A DNA stretch of 54,064 nucleotides, from positions 1 through 54,064 of the forward strand of contig JAGSHC010000011.1 of the NCBI GenBank assembly GCA_023954745.1, written 5' to 3'. The stretch comes from Deltaproteobacteria bacterium (GTDB taxonomy: Bacteria; Myxococcota_A; UBA796; UBA9615). The notes beneath the pieces were generated by a model, which did no database searches, had not been told where the DNA came from, and saw only the letters and a list, made by a program, of their open reading frames with translations. Positions within the stretch are counted from its first letter, which is position 1; each line of letters opens with the position of its first letter. Shown one piece after another: positions 7,723 to 14,657 of this stretch. The translations under genes and the position numbers were made by a program.

Positions 7723-8591
7723 TCGACGAGCCCCGCGTTCATGGAGCCGGTGCGATACCCCTGCAGGTCCAGAGACACCCACAGGAACCCTGCGTCCGTC
7801 GCCACCTTGACGATGTCGCCGCGCAGGGGCTCGGCCGCGAGCCGCGCGATGTCCGACGGCAGCACCTCGATGCGGGCAGTCCTTCCGTCGGATCGCACCC
7901 GCACCTGGCGAATGCCTCGCGCCTTCAAGAACAGCTCCACCGCTCCCACCTGAGTGAGCTTCTCCTCGGTGATGCGCGTTCCGTAGGGGAAGCGCGACGA
8001 GAGACAGGCGAACGCGGGCTTGTCCCAGACTCCCAGCCCGAGCCCCCGCGCCGCTCCGCGCACATCCGCCTTGCTCATCCCGGCCTCGATGAGAGGGTGA
8101 ATGACGTCGTGCTCGCGGGCGGCAACCAGCCCGGGACGGTGGTCCCCGAGGTCGTCGACATTCACGCCGTCGGCGATCCAGTCCGTGCCGAGCTCCCGCG
8201 CCCGGTCCCGGGCAACGGAGTAGAGCTCCGTCTTGCAGTGGTAGCAGCGGTCCGAGCCGTTCGAGACAAAGGCCTCGCGGTCCATCTCCTCGCTCTCGGC
8301 AAGCTCGTGGCGCACCGCTGCTTCCTGCGCCAACCGCACACAAGTCAGCCGCTCCGGCTCCGGCAGGGTGGGCGAGACCGCTGTCAGCGCGACCACGTCC
8401 CGACCTCGCTCCTGGGCCGCCACCGCGAGCACGAGGGCCGAGTCGACGCCGCCGCTCAGGCAGACCACCCAACGCCCCGGTCGGCGGAAGACCGCCCGCA
8501 GCCGCTCCAGCTTCGGACCCCACACAGCCTCGTCCGACGCCGCGCGGGACGGGTCGGCGGAGGGAGTCAGCACAGGCAGGAGAGCGGACAC
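7719..8591 (-). CDS. larE: ATP-dependent sacrificial sulfur transferase LarE
   Basis: This 290-residue PP-loop protein has the SGGVDS nucleotide-binding motif at 46-51, NGSDRCYHCK (Cys116, Cys119) and PAFACLSSRFPYG (Cys196). This is the LarE layout; the last Cys aligns with the sacrificial Cys176 region of the Lactobacillus enzyme. Together, three cysteines could hold an iron-sulfur cluster as in other LarE types. LarE adenylates and sulfurates pyridinium-dicarboxylate mononucleotide for the nickel-pincer cofactor of lactate racemase-type enzymes. larB, larC and larA are not in this window. It lies first in a minus-strand run with the CPBP and SurA-like genes, probably for transcriptional rather than functional reasons. 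Confidence 0.85.
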   Translation of the reverse strand: MSALLPVLTPSADPSRAASDEAVWGPKLERLRAVFRRPGRWVVCLSGGVDSALVLAVAAQERGRDVVALTAVSPTLPEPERLTCVRLAQEAAVRHELAESEEMDREAFVSNGSDRCYHCKTELYSVARDRARELGTDWIADGVNVDDLGDHRPGLVAAREHDVIHPLIEAGMSKADVRGAARGLGLGVWDKPAFACLSSRFPYGTRITEEKLTQVGAVELFLKARGIRQVRVRSDGRTARIEVLPSDIARLAAEPLRGDIVKVATDAGFLWVSLDLQGYRTGSMNAGLVE

Positions 8592-8696
8592 GGCGGCGAT
8601 GATAGGGCCTCGATCCCGTCCCCGCCCCCGTGGACCCCCGCGAGGGGCCGAGGGCGCGCACGCTGTCGAATTGCTTAGAGAACTCGGGATCCGGTG

Positions 8697-8705
8697 TGCT
8701 AGAAA
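8697..8705 (+). promoter_or_regulatory. Candidate extended -10 promoter for the desaturase
   Basis: TGC directly precedes TAGAAA (4 of 6 matches to TATAAT), an extended -10 arrangement, 38 nt before the desaturase ATG. No -35 box is at canonical spacing; a TTGCTT at 8671 is 23 bases away. Confidence 0.3.
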
Positions 8706-8743
8706 CCGCGCGCTCGGAGCTATGGCTCCGTTGGAGGTGCTGC

Positions 8744-9742
8744 ATGCCCACGCTGAAGTACAAGGCCGACGACCGCGCGCTGGTCTACCTGGGGTGCCTG
8801 TTCGCCCTCGTCCTGCTGATGTGGAACACGGGCTTCAACGCCTTCGGATACTTCCTGCTGCTGTTCTTCTCGATGACGATGGCTGTGGTGGCCCACAACA
8901 CCAGCCACATGGGCATGTTCGAGGAGAAGTGGGCCAACAAGGTCATGGATTACGTCGTCAGCATGGCGTACGGCAACCCCATCTTCGCGTGGACGCCAAC
9001 CCACGCGAACAACCACCACATCTACGCGAACCGCGAAGGCGACGAGGCCATCTCGTGGCGCTGGACGAACAAGAACACGTGGTGGATGGCGCTCCTCTAC
9101 TACCCGATGTGCGCCTACTACCAGACGAAGCTGGTGAACCCGTACCTGGGCCGCCTCTGGCGGACGCGACGCAAGGACTTCTTCGTCACCATCAGTGAGC
9201 ACGTCGTGTTCTATGGCTACATGGCGGTCCTGTTCTACATCGACTGGCGCAAGGCACTTCTGTTCGCCCTCATCCCCCAGCAGTTCTCGCTCTGGTGCGT
9301 GCACTTCTTCAACTACGTGCAGCACGTGGACTGCGACCTCGACAGCAAGTGGAACCACAGCCGCAACTTCACGGGGAAGTGGCTCAACGCGTTCCTCTTC
9401 AACAACGGCTACCACTTCGTGCACCACTGGAAGCCGATGGCCCACTGGAGCGAGCTGGAGGACCTGCACGCGCAGGTGCAGCACCTCATCCACCCGGAGC
9501 TTCAGTTCAAGAACGTGTGGGCCCACCTCGGTCGGCAGTACGTCATCGGTGCCTTCGTCGAGAACCCCCCGCCGGACTTCACCGGGCACATCGGCAGCGA
9601 GGAACGCCAGAAGGCTCCTCCGGTCCCCGAGACCTGGAGCGGGTACACCAGTCGCTTCCCCGGAGAGGTGAAGCCCGCCGTCGTCGGGGCGCCGCCCCCG
9701 GTGGTACGCCGCGCGACCGCCAAGAAGAAGAAGGCAGCCTGA
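8744..9742 (+). CDS. Membrane fatty acid desaturase
   Basis: This 332-residue membrane di-iron desaturase has three His clusters: HNTSH (51-55), HANNHH (87-92) and GYHFVHH (His224, 227, 228). An additional NYVQHVD segment lies near 190-196. Hydrophobic pairs lie around 12-50 and 115-175. The His spacing is of the acyl-lipid/FA-desaturase type, introducing double bonds into fatty acyl chains and hence tuning membrane fluidity. ATG 8744 has a GGAGG ribosome-binding site 7 nt upstream; the longer upstream frame lacks one. The C terminus ends in Pro-rich then Lys-rich sequence (ATAKKKKAA), an unusual basic tail. The exact regiospecificity cannot be told. Confidence 0.85.
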   Translation: MPTLKYKADDRALVYLGCLFALVLLMWNTGFNAFGYFLLLFFSMTMAVVAHNTSHMGMFEEKWANKVMDYVVSMAYGNPIFAWTPTHANNHHIYANREGDEAISWRWTNKNTWWMALLYYPMCAYYQTKLVNPYLGRLWRTRRKDFFVTISEHVVFYGYMAVLFYIDWRKALLFALIPQQFSLWCVHFFNYVQHVDCDLDSKWNHSRNFTGKWLNAFLFNNGYHFVHHWKPMAHWSELEDLHAQVQHLIHPELQFKNVWAHLGRQYVIGAFVENPPPDFTGHIGSEERQKAPPVPETWSGYTSRFPGEVKPAVVGAPPPVVRRATAKKKKAA

Positions 9743-9750
9743 GCCGTTCG

Positions 9751-9770
9751 CCGTCCACCCGGACGGTTGT
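9751..9770 (+). terminator. Weak intrinsic terminator after the desaturase
   Basis: A perfect CCGTCC/GGACGG stem with an ACCC loop lies 9 nt past the desaturase stop, followed by TTGT. The short T-tract makes it weak. Confidence 0.4.
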
Positions 9771-9805
9771 CATGTGGGTCCCTTTCGCCCCCGGGGCAAG
9801 GGCTG

Positions 9806-9811
9806 TATACA
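9806..9811 (+). promoter_or_regulatory. -10 box abutting the SerA-like start (leaderless candidate)
   Basis: TATACA lies 7 nt before ATG 9819, and no Shine-Dalgarno fits in between. Transcription would begin at or next to the start codon. Confidence 0.35.
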
Positions 9812-9818
9812 CCCGGCC

Positions 9819-11141
9819 ATGTTCACGCCACGCATCCAGCGAGGGCGCCTGACAAGGGCCCTCGTCCTCGAAAATCCCGACCCCAGCCTCGATGATCAGC
9901 TGGAGCGCATTGGGTTCTCGGTCCATCGCGAAACCGAGACGCCCGACGAGGACCGTCTCCTTCAGCTCATCGCAGAGCACCGTCCGCAGCTGATCTTCAA
10001 GCGGTCCCGGGTGGAGATCACCGAGCGCGTCGTCGCGGCGGCGGATGACCTCTACGGCGTGATGCTGTGCTGCATCGGAGACGACTCTGTGGACAAGCAG
10101 GCGACTGCTGCGCGGGGCATCGTCGTCCTGAACGACCCCCGGTCCAACGGACGCTCCGTCGTCGAGATGGTGATCGGCCAGATGCTGGCCGGCGCGCGGC
10201 GCATTCCCGACGCTTGGGGCGAGACGAGCCGCAGCGAGTGGAAGAAGTCCGCCTCCGGCCGCTACGAAGTGAACGGCAAGGTGCTCGGCGTGCTGGGTCT
10301 GGGCAGCATCGGATCCCAGGTGGCGCGGGTCGCGAGCTCACTCGGGATGAGGATTCGCTTCTACGACAACAGCGACGTGGCTCAGGCTGTGGGCGCAACG
10401 ATGGACTGGGAGCCGGTTCACAGCATCGGGGAGTTGTTCGAAGCCTCGGATGTGCTGACGGTGCACCTCTCGGCCGAAGACCTGCGCGGGCGCTCGAACC
10501 GCAACGTCATCACTGGCGAGCACTTCATGGCTATGGGGCGGGCGCGGGCATCCGAGTCGCCCGGGGTCTTCATCAACATGGGCCGCGGAACCCTCTATGA
10601 GCCGACCGACCTGCTCGCCGCGGTCAAGGCGGGGCGGGTGAAGCAAGCCTTCGTCGACGTGTTCCCCGTGGAGCCGCGCAACGCCTCGGAGTCCTGGACC
10701 AACCCGTACGCCGAGGACCCCCGTATTCACACGACGCCTCACATCGGCGCCGCGACACGGGAGGCCCAGCCCCGCATCGCGAAGAAGATGGCGCGGGCTA
10801 CCCGACAGTTCAGTCACCAGGGGACCGTCGATGACTGCGTGTACGCGCCGAAGCGGCGCATCGATGTGGCGTCGACGGCAGAGGCGCCCCACATCCTGTC
10901 GGTGGTGCACGCGGACGTCCGCGGGACGAAGAAGGCGGTCGACGACGCCATTTACGCTGCAGGCGTCAACAACCTGCAGTCTGTACACCGAGATTTCCCT
11001 CGCTATGGAATTGCGTACGACCTGAGCGTGTTGGACCGGGCACTGACGGACGACGAGCTCCAGGCGCTCATCGGGGAGGCCCGCGAGCTCACCGGTCGGG
11101 AGGACGCGATTCGCGCCATCCGGCAGGTGGAAATCGAGTAG
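9819..11141 (+). CDS. serA: D-3-phosphoglycerate dehydrogenase-like D-2-hydroxyacid dehydrogenase
   Basis: This 440-residue D-isomer-specific 2-hydroxyacid dehydrogenase has the NAD-binding GLGSIGSQVARV Rossmann motif. The catalytic triad is recognisable: Arg in INMGRGTLYE (about 255), Glu in DVFPVEPR (about 285) and His in TTPHIGAATREAQ (about 308). A C-terminal ~70-residue extension ends in an ACT-like arrangement (ILSVVHADVRGTKKAVDDAIYAAGVNN), as in serine-regulated SerA, which oxidises 3-phosphoglycerate in serine synthesis. The N-terminal ~80 residues are divergent (FSVHRETETPDEDRLLQLIAEHRPQLIFKRSR). The start at ATG 9819 gives the family start; upstream in-frame sequence is promoter-like. 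A different hydroxyacid substrate cannot be excluded. Confidence 0.78.
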   Translation: MFTPRIQRGRLTRALVLENPDPSLDDQLERIGFSVHRETETPDEDRLLQLIAEHRPQLIFKRSRVEITERVVAAADDLYGVMLCCIGDDSVDKQATAARGIVVLNDPRSNGRSVVEMVIGQMLAGARRIPDAWGETSRSEWKKSASGRYEVNGKVLGVLGLGSIGSQVARVASSLGMRIRFYDNSDVAQAVGATMDWEPVHSIGELFEASDVLTVHLSAEDLRGRSNRNVITGEHFMAMGRARASESPGVFINMGRGTLYEPTDLLAAVKAGRVKQAFVDVFPVEPRNASESWTNPYAEDPRIHTTPHIGAATREAQPRIAKKMARATRQFSHQGTVDDCVYAPKRRIDVASTAEAPHILSVVHADVRGTKKAVDDAIYAAGVNNLQSVHRDFPRYGIAYDLSVLDRALTDDELQALIGEARELTGREDAIRAIRQVEIE

Positions 11142-11158
11142 GCGGGTACGGAGGGGAC

Positions 11159-12304
11159 ATGGATCGGCTGCTTCTCGGACTGTTGCTCGCGCTCCTGATG
11201 GGGGGCTGCGGGATGTTCGGAGGCGGCGACGAGTCCTCCAACGACGACGACTCGGCCAACGACGACGACTCGGCCGATGGTGACGCCGAAGACGACGAGC
11301 GTGTGCCCGTCCGGGTGCAGCCACTGGAGCGAGGGTCCATCGCCGAGCGCATCGCGACGTCCGCCACGGTGGACTCGGATCAGCGAGCCGACATCCTCGT
11401 CGAGGTGAGCGGCACCGTCGAGACGATCGCTGTGGAGGAGGGCGCGCGGGTCGAGGCCGGCAAGGTCCTCGCGCGTCTGCGCAATCCGACCCTCAAGGGC
11501 GAGTTCGACCGCGCAAAGGCGGAGTTCGACCGCTCGAAGGAGGAGTTCGACTCCATCAAGAGCCTGTTCGACAAGGGCTTTGTCGCCCGCAAGGACTACG
11601 ACACGGCCGCGTACACCTACGACACCGCCCGACTCAGCTTCGAGCAAGCGCGAGAGGGGTTCTCTGCCCGTGAACTGACCTCGCCCATTCGCGGGACCGT
11701 CAGCATGCGCGACCTGCGATACGGCGAGGCGGTGTCTCCGCCGAAGCTGGCCTTCCAGATCGTGGACCTCACCAGGCTCAAGGTCGATCTGTCCCTTCCG
11801 GAGCGCGACCTCGCTCGAGTGGCCGAAGGACAGGCGGCGCGCATTCGGACGGAGGTCCTCGAGGGCATCGAGGTAGGCGGCAAGGTGCTGCGCATCAGCC
11901 CTGTCGTCGATCCCCAGACGGGCACGGTGAAGGTGACCGTGGCCGTGGACCCTGGGCAGAAGAACCTCCGGCCCGGGATGTTCGTCAACGTGGACATCGT
12001 CGTGAACACGCACGACGATGCGGTTCTGCTGCCAAAGCGAGCGCTCGTCTACGCCGAGGGCAAGCCCTACGTGTTCGTGGTCGAAGAGAAGGACGGCGAG
12101 ACCGTCGGGGTGCGCAGGGCCGTAAAGCTCGGCTTCACCGAGGACGACTACACGGAGCTGCTCGAGGGAGCGACCTCGGGGGAGCGCGTGATTACCGTCG
12201 GCCAGTCCACGCTGCGCGATGGCGGCACCGTGAAAGTCCACGCTCCAAAGGGTGAGGAAGAGGCGAAGGCAGACGCTGCCGAGGGAGCAGGCGCCCCCGG
12301 CTGA
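11159..12304 (+). CDS. RND efflux periplasmic adaptor lipoprotein
   Basis: This 381-residue membrane-fusion protein links an RND pump to the outer-membrane channel. The lipobox LMGGC puts the lipid on Cys17, followed by an Asp/Ser-rich tether (24-48). The barrel-sandwich/lipoyl half motifs DILVEVSGTVETIAVEEGARVEAGKVLARL and SPIRGTVSMRDLRYGEAV flank a short helical hairpin rich in FDRAKAEFDRSKEEF. The beta-barrel and membrane-proximal domains follow, ending in VITVGQSTLRDGGTVKV. A GGAGGGG ribosome-binding site precedes ATG 11159. It is the first gene of an efflux locus with two RND pumps and a TolC protein, although a fusion phosphatase gene lies between. Confidence 0.92.
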   Translation: MDRLLLGLLLALLMGGCGMFGGGDESSNDDDSANDDDSADGDAEDDERVPVRVQPLERGSIAERIATSATVDSDQRADILVEVSGTVETIAVEEGARVEAGKVLARLRNPTLKGEFDRAKAEFDRSKEEFDSIKSLFDKGFVARKDYDTAAYTYDTARLSFEQAREGFSARELTSPIRGTVSMRDLRYGEAVSPPKLAFQIVDLTRLKVDLSLPERDLARVAEGQAARIRTEVLEGIEVGGKVLRISPVVDPQTGTVKVTVAVDPGQKNLRPGMFVNVDIVVNTHDDAVLLPKRALVYAEGKPYVFVVEEKDGETVGVRRAVKLGFTEDDYTELLEGATSGERVITVGQSTLRDGGTVKVHAPKGEEEAKADAAEGAGAPG

Positions 12305-12358
12305 GCAGAGTCGGCAAACCTTCGCGCTCCCAAGGACCCGTTCGGTCCGGCGCCCCGA

Positions 12359-12364
12359 TATACT
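12359..12364 (+). promoter_or_regulatory. -10 box abutting the PP2C fusion start (leaderless candidate)
   Basis: TATACT (5 of 6 matches) lies 6 nt before the GTG start at 12371, with no ribosome-binding site. No good -35 is seen 16-18 nt upstream. Confidence 0.38.
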
Positions 12365-12370
12365 CCCGCC

Positions 12371-14578
12371 GTGTCGGAAGAACCCGGATCGCCACCCGCC
12401 GGCGACGGCCCCGTCATCGACCAGGATGGTCAGCTCGACGCAGAATCACTTGGCGTTGTGTCGTGGATTACAGACGTAGGCCACGCACGCAAACGCAACG
12501 AAGACCGTCTCCTCGTGAAACGCGCCTTCGACGGACGATTTCTGCTGCTGGTCGTCGCGGACGGGGCTGGTGGTCACAACCGCGGGGACCTTGCTGCTAC
12601 CACGGTGGTGGAGACCCTCAATGAGGTCTTCGCAACGGAGGGCAGTGCTCCTGAGGGTCCGCCGGCCGACTGGCTGAACCGAGTCATCCTGGACATCCAC
12701 CAGCAGGTCCGCGACCTCGCCGAGGGGGAGAATCGGCCCCCCGCCGCGACCCTCGTGGGTCTTCTGGTCGAGGAAGAGACCCTGTGCGGCTGGCGTTTCC
12801 ACGTGGGCGACAGTCGGCTGTACGGGCGGCGCCCCGACCAGCCGATGATGACGTGGACCCGTGATCACAACATCACCAACGGGCTGATTGACCGGGGGTT
12901 GCCCGCCGCGCAGGCGCTCAAGATCGCCGAAGGCGGCAAGCTCACCCAGGTCATGGGGGGCGGCGCGGTGCCGGAGCCCGACATCCGCGGGCCCTTCCAA
13001 TTGGCGGGTGGCGACTCGTTCCTCATCTGCTCGGACGGGGTGTTCGGCTACAACGGCAACACTGACCCTCTGAGTCCGGCCATCGACCCCAGCAGCGGAG
13101 ACATCGTCGAGCGGGCGGCAGCACTGAAGGCGGCCGTGCTCGCCGGCGATGCCATGGACAACCTGACCGCAGTCCTCTGGGACGTGCCGCCGGGCGACGG
13201 CCCGAAGCGCCAGCGTCTGGGTCTCGTGGAGCCCTACGACACCCAGGACGTGAGCACGATGGTGAACCTGACGGCTCATCGGCCGGGCAGGGCGTCCATT
13301 GGACCTTCGGGGCCACCGCCCCCGCAGTCCATGCCCACGACCAAGGCCGTCTCGGACGCGGACATCGCGAACAACAGCCCCACTGACGAGGACCTGGCGC
13401 GAGCCAATGCCCGCCTCAGTTCGAACCGTGGCGCGAACGCCGGGCTGAAGCTCGGAGGTCTGCTGGTGGCCGCGCTGCTGATCCTCGCCGCCTTCGGCTA
13501 TGCCCGGCGGGACACCACCGGTGGCGCCAACATGACCGAGGCAGAAATGGAACGGCAACGGGCTGAGGCCCGCGCGCTGGCCGGCCTGCCCCCCGAAGGT
13601 GCTTCGACCGCCGCGGCTGAGCCCCCCGCAGACGACACGCCCCCGCCGAGCCCGGTCGAAGCAGCGACCCCCATGGACCCTGCTCTCGCACAGCTCATGG
13701 CCGGCTTCGAGCCCGGGTGGTGGCAGGGCCTCACAGAGGTGCAGCGGGACGAGCGTGCCGCGGTGCTGAAGGAGCTCCTGGGCACGAAGGCAGGCACTCC
13801 GATGGCTTTGAGCTGGGAAGTGGGGGAGCCGCCGATGGTGCGCGAAACCTCCCGTACGGACTGGCTCGCGCCCGGGGGCGCCAACGGCGAGCTGGCAGCG
13901 GCTGCCTGGTCTGCCCGGGGCCGAATTCTGGGACTTCACGGCGATCTCGCCGGCCAGCCCGGGGTTCCCGAGGCGATGCGCGTCGCAGCCTGCGATCAGG
14001 TCAAGCTCCGCTGGCCGCGGGGCCTCGACGCCAGCCCCGGCGACGCCGTGCAGCTCCCGAGCTGGCTCGGAGCGTGTTTGCCGGCCGAGGTAGATGGCGC
14101 CGAAGTCACCGTGCGCCTGGGCTCCTACCCCGACGCCGGCTGGACCGACGAAGACTGGAACGAGCTGGCCACTCTTGCCGGAAGTCCCGGCGGAGCAGCT
14201 TCAATCACCAAGTTCGATTTCGCCACCTGGAACCCACGGCTGGTCGAGCTGGGCCAGCTCACCGCTGCGCTCGCTCAGCCGAAGCTCCAGGACATCGAGA
14301 TCGAGGTCCGCGTCGCCCTCGCCGCCTCTGACTCCTTGCCCCTCGCCGAGCAGCGGGCCGAGCAGATCGCCGACCTCTTCCGGGATGGCAGCGCCGGCGT
14401 CTTGCAGGTCCAGTCCATGGGCGTGAACGACGATCCTCTCGTCGACCCCGACGACAACCTGCTGCCCGGTCAGGCCAGCAAGGTGGCGGGTCTCAACCGC
14501 CGCGTCGAGATCACCCTGTTCCGTTCCTCTGCGATTGAACTCGACGAGGACGAGGCGGTCTCACCCGAGCCGAAATAA
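12371..14578 (+). CDS. PP2C phosphatase - single TM - OmpA-like periplasmic fusion
   Basis: This 735-residue protein has three parts. Residues ~28-275 are a PP2C Ser/Thr phosphatase domain: KRNEDR with metal-binding Asp, VADGAGGH (62-69), HVGDSRLYG, CSDGVFGY and DAMDNLTAV. A linker follows, then one transmembrane helix at ~355-378 (GLKLGGLLVAALLILAAFGYA). The periplasmic part has a Pro/Ala-rich stretch and ends at ~620-725 in an OmpA-C-like domain: an LAEQRAEQIADLF helix and the terminal NRRVEITLF strand, which normally contact peptidoglycan. The family's canonical Asp/Arg DAP-binding pair is not obvious, so binding is inferred. The start is GTG with no ribosome-binding site. It sits between the adaptor and pump genes. 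Confidence 0.8.
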   Translation: MSEEPGSPPAGDGPVIDQDGQLDAESLGVVSWITDVGHARKRNEDRLLVKRAFDGRFLLLVVADGAGGHNRGDLAATTVVETLNEVFATEGSAPEGPPADWLNRVILDIHQQVRDLAEGENRPPAATLVGLLVEEETLCGWRFHVGDSRLYGRRPDQPMMTWTRDHNITNGLIDRGLPAAQALKIAEGGKLTQVMGGGAVPEPDIRGPFQLAGGDSFLICSDGVFGYNGNTDPLSPAIDPSSGDIVERAAALKAAVLAGDAMDNLTAVLWDVPPGDGPKRQRLGLVEPYDTQDVSTMVNLTAHRPGRASIGPSGPPPPQSMPTTKAVSDADIANNSPTDEDLARANARLSSNRGANAGLKLGGLLVAALLILAAFGYARRDTTGGANMTEAEMERQRAEARALAGLPPEGASTAAAEPPADDTPPPSPVEAATPMDPALAQLMAGFEPGWWQGLTEVQRDERAAVLKELLGTKAGTPMALSWEVGEPPMVRETSRTDWLAPGGANGELAAAAWSARGRILGLHGDLAGQPGVPEAMRVAACDQVKLRWPRGLDASPGDAVQLPSWLGACLPAEVDGAEVTVRLGSYPDAGWTDEDWNELATLAGSPGGAASITKFDFATWNPRLVELGQLTAALAQPKLQDIEIEVRVALAASDSLPLAEQRAEQIADLFRDGSAGVLQVQSMGVNDDPLVDPDDNLLPGQASKVAGLNRRVEITLFRSSAIELDEDEAVSPEPK

Positions 14579-14657
14579 GCTCCGGTCGTCAGGTGTTCGC
14601 GGGGTCCGGGCCATAGCAGTCGCGACACCCCCAATCTCCGCTGAGGACAGACCCCGC

